Notes under the pieces: generated by a model
Told to the model about the DNA's origin: nothing
Databases searched by the model: none
The model's input: the letters and a program-made list of their open reading frames with translations, nothing else
Shown here: positions 20,620 to 31,215 of the stretch, one piece after another
Layout of the letters: each line of letters opens with the position of its first letter
Numbering within the stretch: position 1 is the stretch's first letter
Program-made: the position numbers and the translations under genes
Assembly (NCBI GenBank): GCA_011037195.1
Contig: JAAEAF010014818.1
Coordinates: 1-64,000 of the forward strand
Reading direction: 5' to 3'
Source: Triatoma infestans
Lineage: Eukaryota > Arthropoda > Insecta > Hemiptera > Reduviidae
Length of the DNA stretch: 64,000 nucleotides

Positions 20620-20800
20620 ATGTGAGTGGGTCCGCAATGCTGGATAACATCCGGTATTTTATCAGTACTAGCATGCATATTGATTTTGTTCCTGACCGGT
20701 TTCGGTCTTTCATCATCGTCAGAGCAAATTCACCAAGTTCGTGTAGAGAGTTCATTTCAACGAAATATTTCTGTTAGATTCACAATTATTGGTTCACACT
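20620..20800 (-). repeat. HHR-C family arm, copy 1
   Basis: Matches 58797-58985 over GGGTCCGCAATGCTGGAT, GCATGCATAT, CCTGACCGGTTTCGG, GTCAGAGCAAATTCACCAAG and TTTCTGTTA. The ribozyme-like core lies at 20691-20725 on the reverse strand: CTGACGA, then a poor stem II, GAAA and ACCGGT. Confidence 0.65.
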
Positions 20801-21009
20801 TCTCACTTGGTTTTCTAACTTCACACTTCTTCTTGGTTTCTCTGACTCACATTTCTTTTAACGATGAGTTTTTATTTTTTTTTTTACATTAAGAAATTCA
20901 CAGCTATACAGACAGTATTATAAGTGAATATATATAAAAGGGCGTGAATGTCTTGTTAGGAGATGCCTCCCAGTGGAGGTACTCTCTAATTATTACTAAA
21001 AAATGCTAA

Positions 21010-21665
21010 CAAAAAGTTAGATGGTCGGGCGGCCAGTGGCTTTCATACTCGGAAGGGTTTTGTGGAAAAGAAAGAGAAGAGAGTTGTTGGACTAAAGGGT
21101 TAAAATGGTTGGATGTAAGGTCATGGAATTTTTCGTAACGTAATTTTATGAACTGATGGACAAAAGGGATTTTGAAGGTCAGTGTGTGAAGGGTTAGGTT
21201 GGAAACATAGAACGGGGGCATTGGTAATTCTTCTGAGGGTTTTGAATTGAAAATCTTAAATGCGATAGGAGTTGGAATGCTTGATCGAACCCCAGACCAC
21301 GCATCCGAATTTCCAGAGGTCTGCTTTATAATAATAGTGTTGTCGTTAAGATTTTTATTTTCAAGGGAAAGTTTAGAGCGTCGGTCAAATAGTCTCGAGA
21401 GAAGTTTGTAACGTCTGTTTAGTTCAAGTCTTTTTAATCGTGTATGCGGATTCCAAGTGAGTCCTTTATCTAGATAAAGTCCTAAATATCGGACTTTATC
21501 GACTGTCGGTATTGTGGTCCCATGAAGGAGGTTGGGCGGGAGAGTAGCGTGACGGAGGGTGAAGGATATACATTTGCTTTTAGTGGGATTGATCTTTATT
21601 GTCCACCGGATAAGCCAGACTTGTAGAGAGATGATATAGGATTGTAGTGCATGGGATGCGGAAAC
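21010..21665 (-). pseudogene. Jockey-like LINE, post-RT region and tail, reverse
   Basis: Reverse-strand reading gives QVWLIRWTIKINPTKSKC, a TLPPNLLHGTTIPTVDKVRY-type block with YLGLYLDKGLTWNPHTRLKR, LSLENKNL, then NLTLHTLTFKIPFVHQFIKL and HWPPDHLTF at the end. These are the regions after RT motif C of Jockey-like elements. The end matches the forward copy at 48060-48590. One or two frame changes and missing 5' parts show it is a truncated copy. Confidence 0.85.
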
Positions 21666-21694
21666 AGGATCGGGATTTGGAGCAATAACAGCTA

Positions 21695-21890
21695 CAATTA
21701 ATTAAGATACAATTGTGATATTGTAAAGTACTTAAATTTGCTTAGAGGATAATATATTTATTTTAAAAACAATGCTGCTCTCTTGATTATTACTAATACT
21801 TATCTCTCAAACATATATACTTACAAGCCCTTTTACAAAACCCGCTCGTGCTCTACTACAAACATACAACACATCACAATAACATTTCAG
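21695..21890 (-). repeat. L1-LTR family fragment
   Basis: Colinear with 27065-27300: GATATTGTAAAGTACTTAAA, AAAACAATGCTGCTCTCTTG and CAAGCCCTTTTACAAAACC. Reverse orientation. Confidence 0.65.
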
Positions 21891-22140
21891 TATGACAAAT
21901 ATTCATTTCTTTCCTTGTTTTCCCCCGAAAAGACGTGTAACAATATTGTTATGAAAATAAGATAAATGACCTGGCACAATTTATTTTTCAATGTTCCGCT
22001 ATTTTCCAACGGTCGTTGCAAAATTAGCTCTTTAAAAGATATTTTATATTATATTATATTAATTAAAAAAAAAAATTCTACTTTGTTCTTTGAAAACTTA
22101 GAAAATAGATTAATATATCTAAACTAAGTAAACCACATGA
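21890..22140 (+). repeat. AT-rich repeat G, copy 1
   Basis: Colinear with 28605-28870: GAAAAGACGTGTAACAATATTG, ATGACCTGGCACAATTTATTT and CTACTTTGTTCTTTGAAA. Confidence 0.65.
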
Positions 22141-22173
22141 TTTTTTTTTTAATTATGAAATATCTGAAAAAGT

Positions 22174-22491
22174 TGTAAGGTTGTTGTGAGGAGATGTTGG
22201 TTGTTGAAGATGATAGATAAATAACACCTTAATATAGGTATATGATATATAATTGATATATGTAAATATATATCTGACTGTATACCAAAGACTTTACACT
22301 AAGTGAACTGAACTGAACTGACAGACTGACGTGGCTAAACGATATGTACGGAGTGGATGTTTGAGTGTAAGACTGAATTTTTCAGATTGGTTTCTGACTG
22401 TCTCTCTCGTATTTATATACACTCGCCGAGCCCTCTCCTCTCTCTGTGCGCGAGGGGCTGTTATGAGTGGTGGGGGTTCACTACCCCTACA
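22174..22491 (-). mobile_element. Solo LTR, 318 bp, 4-bp TSD
   Basis: Plus-strand ends TGTAAGG and CCCCTACA form a short terminal inversion, and AAGT flanks both sides (22170-22173, 22492-22495), as for Gypsy-type insertion. On the reverse strand there is GTGTATATAAATACGAG (TATA box) with CAGTTCAGTTCA-type initiator sequence downstream, and GC-rich U3-like DNA upstream, so the LTR reads on the reverse strand. No internal retroelement region is attached. Confidence 0.65.
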
Positions 22492-22542
22492 AAGTTTGTT
22501 CTAATTCATTTTTAAAGACTCATTTTTTTAAAAAATTAATGT

Positions 22543-22700
22543 TGTAAATTGGGTGTTGAGGTTTGGTCATACAAAAGAACTCTTTTTAAATTTCTACCGA
22601 CGTTTCGGCAAATTTATTACCTTGTTTAGGGTCTGTACAAAGGTTTTAATACAAATCAATAAAAAATAGAAACAACATAAATACGACTGTAAAAACTAAA
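22543..22700 (-). repeat. HHR-B family arm, copy 1
   Basis: Shares GGTYGGTCATACAAAAGAAC, CGACGTTTCGGCAAATTTATT, GGGTCTGTACAAAGGTTTTAA and AAAAATAGAAACAACATAA with 24430-24565 and, inverted, with 25140-25305. The ribozyme core on the reverse strand (22596-22632) is damaged: CTAAACA in place of CTGAAGA. Confidence 0.7.
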
Positions 22701-22744
22701 AACGGATGAAGGAATGTCGGAAAAAATCGAGCAATGAAGGATTG

Positions 22745-23075
22745 TTTTTGGGTGTGGGAAGGGATATCTGCAGTATGGAAAATATATAGGAGAGGAGCAA
22801 GGATACTGCCTTAGGGTATACCTGCATGGATTGGAAAGATAGAAGATCTCAAGGAGCCAGAACGAACCCAGAAGGAACGATCAGACAGATATGATTTTAG
22901 GATCATATAGTAGGTAGAGGGAAGGACTCTCTTGAGCTTCCACAACAAACCTGCATGCCAAACCTGGTCAATCACCTGAGCGATGTCTAGGAAGCACTGC
23001 TGGTGTAGTGGTATCATGCAAGATTCCCAACGTTGAGTTACAAAAAATATATTAATATTTTTTGTGGCCATCATG
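22745..23075 (-). pseudogene. Jockey-like LINE, RT fragment, reverse
   Basis: Reverse frame includes DIAQVIDQVWHAGLLWKLKR (motif A region; the usual DVAQAFD is changed), MILKSYLSDRSFWVRSGS and, past a stop, a GSILAPLLYIFHTADI block (motif B). The YADD box is absent. Truncated relic; it abuts the HHR-B arm at about 22700. Confidence 0.8.
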
Positions 23076-24379
23076 GAATTAAGGTAATAACGGAGATGAG
23101 TTAAAAAAAAAAAAAAAAGCGAAAAATTTGTTTTGTCCTTAAAAATATACTTTTCTTCAAATTAGTACGCTATCAGAAGAAAACAGGTTTATATTGTATA
23201 GTGTAAAAACATGCAACCTTCAATAACACAGACCATTAAATTACACTAGATTATCACACTTAAATCAGATGCTGTATTTTTTTGTTCGAAATTCCAGCCA
23301 AGTTTTATGAAGTAAAAACCCAAAAGAAATGAATAAAAAAAAACACTCTATTCGGCTTTATTTTATTTTTTTAAATTCTTTTACATTAAATGACAATTTT
23401 TATAACATTTATTTTATTGGCCTTCAAATAATTCACCACACACGTTTTATTCACCTTAAGAGAGAGAGAGATATACTTGTTTAAATAAATAAAAACTAAA
23501 TTGGCAAGAAAGCATTCGGGGGGGGGAATCTCGGTCACAATTGAATGCCAACCCATGGCGCCGTATTATTCCTCCTGGCGTCCAGAAGCATTTTTCTTTT
23601 TTTATATTTGTTTAATTTTTTTTTTTTTTTTTTTTTTTTTCAGCATTCTTGAAAATGTTTTCCATATATTTATGGATGGAAAACATCTCTCTCTTTCTTA
23701 CACATATATTTGTTTATGTAGAGTCTTATATATGAACCTTGTATTCAGTTATTTTGTTGGAACTAATTTTTTAAGAGGAGATAAAGCCTTCAGAGCCTGC
23801 TTGTAGAGTTGGGTAACTTCTCACTAGTTTACTGTTCCATTCTCTTAGCAAAGAGAAGAAGAACTAACCCGCACCAAACTCTTGGAAATATTTCAAGTAA
23901 TCCAATAAATAAAATAATAACTTCTATCTGTTCTTTTTCGAAAATTTTTGCTTCATTTATTTTTCATACTTTTCCCCAGTGGCGTAAAAAGCTAGCCTTT
24001 TTTTTTTTTCTGTTTGTCTGTCTGACTGTCTGTTTGTTCAGATATCAACTACAATTATTGTCTGATGTTTATTTATTTATTTATTTATTTTTTTATTTTT
24101 TTTGGATATAACTTTATTTCTCTTAAAAAAAAAGTGGCCTATCTGCTTGTAACATTGGCCTAAAATTTCTCCTTTTTTTTCAATATTCTCTTACCTGCTT
24201 TTAAGTTTATTTGATTTTTGTTTTATAAAAAAATATTGTCGATAGGATAAAGTTTCCATAATCATTTTTTTTATATAAAATTTTTGGATACCAGTGTTCT
24301 TTTGGACATTTATGTTTGCAAACACCTTATTTAGTAAATATAACAGATTTAATGTAACATTAATTTTTATATTTTTGGT
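23076..24379. other. No gene; AT-rich, long T tracts
   Basis: Contains a 25-base T run at 23616-23640, TTTATTTATT at 24070-24085 and AGAGAGAGA at 23460. The 100-codon forward frames at 23501 and 23809 are dominated by F, L and I from T-rich DNA and are not convincing. Confidence 0.5.
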
Positions 24380-24463
24380 GTTAGTTACGACCGCTGTATT
24401 CAATGAAAGTAAATTAGATGTTAAGGTTCGGTCATACAAAAAAAAAACTCTTTTTAAATTTCT

Positions 24464-24500
24464 ACCAAAGTTTTGGCAAATTTATTGCCTTCTTCAGGGT
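24464..24500 (-). ncRNA. Hammerhead-ribozyme-like motif B2
   Basis: Reverse strand: ACC / CTGAAGA / A / GGCAATAAATTTGCC hairpin / AAAA where GAAA is expected / CTTT / GGT. Core intact on the 5' side, but the G of GAAA and the stem III palindrome are lost. Confidence 0.5.
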
Positions 24501-24908
24501 TTGTACAAAGGTTTTAAGTCAAATAAAAAAATAAAAAAATAGAAACAACATAAAATATGAACTTAAAATAAATATTTTCAAAATAATTTTTTTTTTTTAA
24601 ATAAACTATATAAATAAACTAAATAAAAAATATTATATACATATAGCACATTTAAATTTATTTTAAACTATTGTTTTAGAACAGTTCAATATTAAACTAA
24701 ATCACAACTATTAAAACTTTGACAATATGTGGCATATATAAGAGTAAAGTATGGAAATAACTTAGGAAATGACTTACAAAAATTTTAAGTTAGAATTCCA
24801 GTAGTAACTAATCTAGTTTAACCTGTGACATACCATCACCAAGTGTTACGTATATTGGCTGGGTTATGGTTTATAAAGGGCTAGGAGAATGAATAGGAAA
24901 ACCGTGTC

Positions 24909-25165
24909 TTAGTCTGTATGTTGTTTAGGAAATTCCAGGAGATTGTTATAACTAAGGGATAAGTTTTTGGTGTCTGTTCTAAAATTGATAGATAATTTAT
25001 CTTTTTTAATATGAATTATTTCCAGTATATTTCTTTTTTTATTATTATTGTTGATGGAAATAATTTCAGTGTTTTCTATGTCAAATTCATGTTTGTATTG
25101 TATGCAGTATTTCGTTAGTGCTGTAGTCATGTCAGTCGGGGTTTTTAGTTTAGTAAATTTCCTTT
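24909..25165 (-). pseudogene. Penelope-like ORF, C-terminal GIY-YIG-type region
   Basis: The reverse frame reads FTKLKTPTDMTTALTKYC, KHEFDIENTEIISINNN, NKKRNILEIIHIKKDK, then NFRTDTKNLSLSYNNLL and a stop. The spacing H-x-F-D, N, K-R-x-x-x-E-x-x-x-I-K-K and the closing N-x-R-T-D-x-x-N-L-S are the hallmark of the end of Penelope-like proteins, after the GIY-YIG endonuclease core, which nicks the target for reverse transcription. Only about 80 codons remain; the GIY and YIG motifs and the RT lie outside. It is flanked by inverted ribozyme-bearing arms, which supports the call. I made the match from memory of the family. Confidence 0.7.
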
Positions 25166-25221
25166 AAGTCGTAATTATGTTGTTTCTATTTTTTATTGAT
25201 TGTATTAAAACCTTTGTACAG

Positions 25222-25260
25222 ACCCTGAAAAAGGCCGAATAAATTTGCCGAAACGTAGGT
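25222..25260 (+). ncRNA. Hammerhead-ribozyme-like motif B3 (damaged)
   Basis: ACC / CTGAAAA (one change from CTGAAGA) / A / GGCCGAATAAATTTGCC / GAAA / CGTA / GGT. Stem II keeps GGC-GCC; the core G is lost. Confidence 0.5.
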
Positions 25261-25345
25261 AGAAATTTAAAAAGAGTTCTCTTATATGACCGAACCTCAA
25301 CATCCAGACTGTCTTAAAGGAATGCCCTCTCTAACGGGGAATCTT

Positions 25346-26094
25346 CTCTTACAAAACAGTTAGCCAAGTGGCATTGTTATTTTACTAACGGATTGCTGTG
25401 CTTTTGTCTCTTTAGCAACAATGACCTTACATTTTAGTACCTGACTCTAAAATACATTATTTTTGCCAAAATTATTTCATTTAAAATATTTTTCAAAACT
25501 ATTTATTTTTGCATTTCTTCTTCCATTCACTTAATTTTGAAAGAGGAAATATTGCAATCTTGTCAAATATTCAAAATTGAATTTTCATTAAAAAAAAATA
25601 AAATAAAATACATATTTCGAATTCCCCTGAGTGGAAAAAGAAATTTTAGCGAATATCCTATATGTATGTGTATCTAGGTGTATGAATGAACAAAATAAAA
25701 ATCGCAAACCTGTAATTCCATTTAGTTACCACCACAGCTTATGGACAATATTTTGGACCTAATCCAAAAACGGCGACATTACTGAATAGTTTTAATATTT
25801 TCTTGAAAATGGCTCCAATGATTTTTTTTTTTTTTTTGAACACAATTCATACATTGTCTATACACTAAATTAATGCCCCATCACATTTTTTTGAAGCATC
25901 TTTCCAGTAAAATTATTTTCTGAAATTTTCTGAAGGATCAACAACTTTAGCTTGCTTCTAAAGTACTAATTCAGTACAATGTATGGTTCTGTTACCTATA
26001 TAATATTATTAAACATTATTCGATGTATTACTAAAAAACCCTTATCAATCGAAATGGTGACTTCAATTAATAAACTAATTTTTTTGTACACTGT
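25346..26094. repeat. Diverged DR1 sequence and unique DNA
   Basis: 25535-25850 follows DR1 order (AGAGGAAATATTGCAATCTTG, CCCCTGAGTGG, TTAGTTACCACCAC, AATGGCTCCAATGATTTT). The rest is AT-rich with no feature. Confidence 0.5.
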
Positions 26095-26225
26095 TTGACA
26101 AAAAAACATCCTGATGATGGGCGAACGCCCGAATCCACTCGATGGCAAGACAAAGGAGAAGCAAGCTATCACAGAAAATACCTCTGATGCTTTCCAGTTC
26201 TGCGGAACCAATCGCAACAACTTAT
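26095..26225 (+). repeat. HHR-A single arm, copy A5
   Basis: One arm only, from ACTGTTTGACAAAAAAACATC to GCGGAACCAATCGCAACAAC. The motif 26107-26144 keeps CTGATGA and a perfect GGGC-GCCC stem II, but GAAA reads GAAT and the ACCGGT palindrome is lost. Confidence 0.7.
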
Positions 26226-26439
26226 TTTTTTTATTTAAATTTTTGGAATTATCTCCAAAACATATTCGGGAGTATATATTACAGAATTGGTTTTTTTTTT
26301 TTTTAGTTTTCTGGAATTTTTATCGAAACAGCTACAACATTTTTCCTTTAAACAGAAACGCTAATGAACAGATATTAACTTATAACTTTTATTTGAAACA
26401 ACTTTCCCGGAATTAACTAATATTTAGATGTTCTAAGTT

Positions 26440-27850
26440 AGCATCTGCAGAGAGAACATGGCAAATTTGTGTTTATGCCGATGACCTTTTCATCGTAGCA
26501 AGAGGAAGAAGTTGCACTTAAAGAGGCCTTTGAGATAATTTATAAAAATGGGTCAAATGCAGGGCTAATGATAAATGAAAACAAAACAAAATATTTAAAA
26601 ATGTCTTCGACAACGAATAGAAAGGGTTGGACATGAAGTTAAGATTCTCCATTTCTGTTTTGAGAGTGTTCCCAGCTTCGACTACCTTGATTCCACCGTT
26701 AATAATGAAAACAAAATAAGCAATGAAGTTGAGAATAGGATTATGAAGAGTGTGATGGATGCAAGAAATATAAAAATATTATATAATTTGAAAAAATCAA
26801 AATCATGAAGAAAAATGCGAGCTTGTTAGCAAAAAGGATAACCCAGGTAGAAGAAGTAAAGTTATAGGGAGAGTTCAAGAACCTTGATAGCATTGTCTAC
26901 CCCTTCATTGTCTATCCCCTTCCCCTCCCAGGGGGAAGATTTGAAATAACAATTAGAAGACATTCCTTCCAATACAGTTTGTTGTAGACACCGAAGCAGA
27001 GCACCTGCTTCAGGAATCTCTCTCTTAAACTCAGTGCCAGTGATAGTGATTTCCCTTTATTCTAGATAAACATCTGATTTATTAAGATATAGTTGTGATA
27101 TTGTGAAGTACTTAAATTTGCTTAGAGAATAATATATTTATTTTAAAAACAATGGTGCTCTCTTGATTATTACTAATACTTCTCTCTTAAACATATATAC
27201 TTACAAGCCCCTTTACTAAACCGCTTGCGCCATTACAAGCTACCACTACACTACTACACTACAACACATCCACACCAATAACATTTCAAGGGTAACAGAG
27301 CCTATTCTGCCAACTATAAGCTGCTCAAATCAAAAGTGTTGTCCAGGGCTACGAAATTAAAATTGTATAAGTCCCTAGTAAGACCTATTGTGACATATAT
27401 GCATCCGAAACTTGGTGTTTGTCGCAGAAAGCATGTTATAAGTTAATTTTTTGTAAGAAAAGTAATAAGACGAATATGTGGTGCAACCCAATTAGACTGT
27501 ATTTGGAAAAATTAAAACAAACGCCGAAATAGATAACTTATTAGAAAAAGAAAATATTGTAAACGTTATAAAAGTAGGCAGGCTAAGGTGGGCTGGACAT
27601 GTTCTTAGGATGGAATCAACGCGATTGCCTAAAAAAAAACTGGAGATGAAAATCTATGGAAAAAGAAGAAGTGGAAGACCACGGAACAGATGGGACGATG
27701 AGATGGCAAGGGACGCTGCGAAGCTTGGAGTTTGAAATTGGAAGAGGGAGGCGATGGATAGAGACGTATGGAAATAGATAATCCAGGAGGCCAAGGGTCA
27801 CCCAGACCTGTAGCGCCAGAGAGTAAGTAAGTAAGTTAGTACAGACATTA
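26440..27850 (+). pseudogene. RTE-like LINE, RT motif C to 3' end, split by LTR
   Basis: Starts with FVFMPMTF/VYADDLFIVA (YADD at about 26475-26486, frame shifts nearby), then LKEAFEIIYKNGSNAGLMIN and ENKTKY. After the LTR insert it resumes with [54 protein letters not shown] and GRPRNRWDDEMARDAAKLG, ending near the AGTAAGTAAGTAAG run at 27823. These are the standard RT motif C, connection and C-terminal blocks. Stops and shifts are frequent. The catalytic core upstream is absent. It resembles, but differs in sequence from, the tails at 159-745 and 44560-45125. Confidence 0.8.
26930..27300 (-). mobile_element. L1-LTR, solo copy inside LINE
   Basis: Reverse-oriented match to 52563-52918 along its length: CCAGTGATAG/GGCACTGATGC block, GAATCTCTCTCTTAAAC, AGTACTTAAATTTGCTTAG and CCAATAACATTTC at the start end. 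It interrupts LINE coding, which continues on both sides. Target duplication not resolved. Confidence 0.6.
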
Positions 27851-28604
27851 GATTTCAAATTTTGGCGCTATCTTCTGGATTACAAAATAATCTTTTCAAG
27901 TACTACTTGCCATATGGCTAGGTACAGTATCCCCACCACCTGTGTGTTTATGTTAATGTCAGAAAATTGTCAAAGTTGTAAATTTGTCAAGTTTGAGGAA
28001 AATATTAAAATTTTCTTCATCACATGTACAATATTTTAAGGTCCATAAAATCCAATTCTTAGGAACCCAAAAATTTTTTTTTTTTTTTTTGCAAATCATT
28101 AGCTGAAAGTGACCTGTTATATCTTTCACAACTCGTAGGTTGCTCTATGCGAATGAAATTGAATCCAGTAAATTGGAATTCATTAAAATAACAACTTTTG
28201 ATGCTTCCCTTTGAGATATTACATAATGTTTGCCTTAAAGCCGAAAGAATTCATCGATGAAATTTGAAATATTTAAACGCATATTGTTAAACTCCTTAAA
28301 TTTAGAAAATAGTAAATTGCCAAAAATCTGTTGCGACGGCGAGTTCAATTAGGCAACATCACTCTTCCTTATAACTAGTCTTTACAGCTACAAATCTACT
28401 TCTTCAATTACGATCCTTCCTTTCACACAGTAACTTGAGAATCATCTAACCGGTTTGAATGTAAATTTCGTTTTTTATACGAAACATTTAATAGTTTCTA
28501 AGACAAATTAGTTTACTTGGCTTAAGAGAGAATTATTTATTGTTAATTTAAACACAGATCCCACTTGCAAGTTCCAAATATTGTAGACTTTTGTCCAAGC
28601 ATAA
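27851..28604. other. No gene seen
   Basis: 27860-27910 has the TTGGCGCTATCTTCTGGATTAC block also found near 3710 and 46440, an old repeat tail. The rest is AT-rich and unremarkable. Confidence 0.4.
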
Positions 28605-28895
28605 TAAATATTCATTTGTTTTTTATTTTGTTTTTTACGAAAAGATGTGTAACAATATTGTAATGAAAATAAGATTCATGACCTGCACAATTTATTTTTC
28701 AATCTTCCGCTTTTTCCATCAGTCGTTGTAACTACCTTTTTAAAAGATATTTTTATCGGATGAAAATATGGAACTCCTAGTTTCTTTATTAATTTTTTTA
28801 ACAGAAATTGATATAAAGTTAATTAATTTATAAAAATGTCTACTTTGTTCTTTGAAATTTTGGAAAATCAATTAATTTACTTTAAATTTAGTAAA
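28605..28895 (+). repeat. AT-rich repeat G, copy 2
   Basis: Colinear with 21890-22140, with extra DNA between the shared blocks. Confidence 0.65.
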
Positions 28896-28904
28896 GTAAA
28901 TTAT

Positions 28905-29905
28905 TTTTACTTTCACTTGCTCCTACTAAGCGGAAGTATTGTAATCGTGTCAAATTTTCGATATCGAGTTTTCACCGGAAATATCCGTTTTGAGGTCCCC
29001 TGAGTCCAAAAACGTGGTTTTTAGCAAATGGTCTGTGTGTGTGTGGGTATGTGAACAGCATACCTCAAAAACGAAAAATCATAGAAAGTTCAAACTTCAT
29101 ATTCCGTCTAGGTATCACCATAGGGTCTTACAGTACGTTATCTGTCAAAATTTCACAACCGGAAATACCACTTTACTAGTTGTTTTTTTTTTTCACTATT
29201 TTCTCAAAAATGGCTCCGATGATTTTCTTCAAACTTAGTTACATCAACTACACATACAAAGAGCTACAACTTTTATTTGAAACATTTCTCTGGGAAAATT
29301 CATTTAAGGGCACTTTTCGGGGAAGGGGTAGGGTTAGGTTTTTATCTAAAGTGCCATTTTAGTTTATTGGACAATTCGCTCATCTAAATAATATTAATTA
29401 GAATTAAATATATTGTTGAAATTCCAAGTTTGAAATAAATCGCATAACCGGAATTGCGTTTACTTTACCTCTTTACTAAAATTTTTTTTTTTTTTCACTT
29501 TTTCGCGATTATCTCAAAAATAGCTCGGATGATTTTCTTGAAACTACTTATATAAACTACGCCTTCAAAGATCTACAACTTTTATTTAAAATATTTCTCT
29601 AGGAACATTCATTTAAGGCACTTTCTGGGAAGGGGTGGGGTTATGTTTTTTTTTTTTTTTAAATGCTGTCATAGTTGATTATACAATTCTATCATCCAAA
29701 CAAATTATTTGAGAAATAAATAGATAGCCAAAATTCACAAGTTTCAAGAAAAATTAGTAACCGGAAGTGCGCTTTTACAGAATGTTTTCTCAGTTTTCGA
29801 CGAATTTCATTAAATTTGATACACTACACGATAACATATGTCAATTATAATTTTGAGAACTGGAGTAAGAGAAAGTTGTGTGAGCGTTTCACTCCAGATT
29901 TTTTC
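28905..29905 (+). repeat. DR1 full-length copy
   Basis: Starts TTTTTACTTTCACTTGCTCC and ends GGAGTAAGAGAAAG then GTTTCACTCCAGATTTTTT. The interior repeats itself: CCGGAA...TTTAC blocks begin at 29159, 29448 and 29761. The first two are each followed by a CTCAAAAATRGCTC..GATGATTTTCTT block and ACAACTTTTATTT, and the third by a shorter diverged relative. No reading frame of note. Probably a non-autonomous mobile repeat; type unknown. Confidence 0.8.
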
Positions 29906-30364
29906 CTAATTATGTAATAACTCAAAAAGTTTGTTTTAATTTAATTCTATTTATTGTATATGTTTATTTTTTTTTAACAAATTAATTTGGACAGAATTTT
30001 TTTTTTTTACTTTCTTTATTTCCTAATTTCACTTTGATTATATAGCTGCCCTATTTCATTGTTCATTGATTCCAAGCTATGTTACTGCTTTTAATTCTCC
30101 TCAGAATTAATGCTTAAATTTTTTAAGTTTTTATTTTAATTTACTCTCATTGTTATGGTATAATTCTATTAGTTACAAACTTCAGGTTTGCCTATAAGTT
30201 TCAGCACGGATGTTTGCCTTCTTCATTGGCTTGCTTATTGAATATTACAATTAAAATAAAAAACTAAATAAAACTTATAGTTAGTTGATAGTTAGGTTGA
30301 TTACTTGGTTTGATAGTTAGTTGAATATTACATAATTGAAATTATAAACCTAAATTTTATTGGA
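29906..30364. other. No gene; weak ribozyme-like scrap
   Basis: Reverse strand of 30190-30232 reads AATGAAGAAGGCAAACATCC then GTGCTGAAACTT, a loose echo of the HHR arms (GGCA/TGCT stem, GAAAC) with a changed core. Otherwise AT-rich. Confidence 0.3.
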
Positions 30365-31215
30365 TAACATTTGACATTATTGTTCACATTGTTTATGATA
30401 CTGATGAAGCTTTACGGGAAGCTGTCAAGTAAAATTCAACCACAAGTATTTGCTGCAAAACTGGCAGAACTAAGACGACAATGTTACCCTCCATCTCCAT
30501 CTATGGAAAAGGTAAAAATGAGATGTAGGATAGTGCCACATAAACTCACACCTCAACAAGCCGCCAGGTGAATGGATAGTTGCCAACTTCACTTAAAAAA
30601 AAAAAAATGCATGTCACATGCGCTTCTACAAAAGAATAATGATATGTATGGATGAAAAGTGGATTTATTGGCGAAATCTCGAGACAGGAAGGCAATGATT
30701 TGAACGCAGTCAAATGACATTACCGATTGATGAAAGACGGCAATTTGAGAGAAAAAAAAATCGATATTGTGCATTTGCTAGAACTATGAAGGAGTAATAA
30801 TTAAACACGGATTCGTTTCTGATGAACTTTTCTTTACTATTAAATTTTGAATTTACTAAAAAATTGCTCAGTGTAATACAGCTTTGATCAATCTCAAACA
30901 AGAGTTTTATTCCAAAACGATAACGTTAGGTCACACATTTCCCGTCAAACTAAAGAAAGAATTGAAGAACTTGATGGCATTGAACGTCTTACACCTACCC
31001 TATTGTCAAGATTTGCTCTATCCGATTGTCTATTATTAGTTTCGGTCCAGGCACAGCTTGAGGGAGAAAATTGAATAAATTCATCGAAGTTGAAACTCTT
31101 GATTGCAGTTTTTTTCCAAACCCAAGGAATGGTATCCACAAGAGGACCGACAGTTGGCAGAAAGTTGGTTTGCAACAATCAATCAGAAAGGGATATATTT
31201 TGAACATTAATAAAA
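30365..31215 (+). pseudogene. Degraded mariner-like transposase
   Basis: Scattered across frames are pieces of a mariner transposase: MRCRIVPHKLTPQQAAR, then ICMDEKWIYWRNLETGRQ (first catalytic Asp in DEKW), QNDNVRSHISRQTKERIEEL (second Asp) and PTLLSRFALSD (third Asp, 34 residues after the second). A closing FFQTQGMVSTRG ... region corresponds to the family's C-terminus. Multiple stops and shifts. No inverted repeats identified. It is much older than the two other mariners in the window. Confidence 0.65.

Larger units (their letters stand above)
24380..25310 (-). mobile_element. Penelope-like element remnant with inverted HHR-B arms
   Basis: Arms at about 24430-24565 and 25140-25305 are inverted relative to each other. 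Between them a reverse frame resembles the C-terminal part of Penelope-like proteins. The left arm is preceded by TTACGACCGCTGTATTCAATG, also found beside the third fold-back element at 45245-45265, so it belongs to the family. Most of the coding region, including the RT, is missing. The right boundary joins an L1-LTR-like scrap (CAGACTGTCTTAAAGGAATG). Confidence 0.7.

Noticed and set aside
23501..24111. Two ~100-codon forward frames
   Set aside because: They consist largely of F, L, I and S from T-rich DNA, including long T runs.
25195..25305. Simple terminal-inverted-repeat DNA transposon for the HHR fold-backs
   Set aside because: The arms differ in length at the ends, target duplications are 11-12 bp, and one family flanks a Penelope-like frame. 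A retroelement origin fits better than cut-and-paste.
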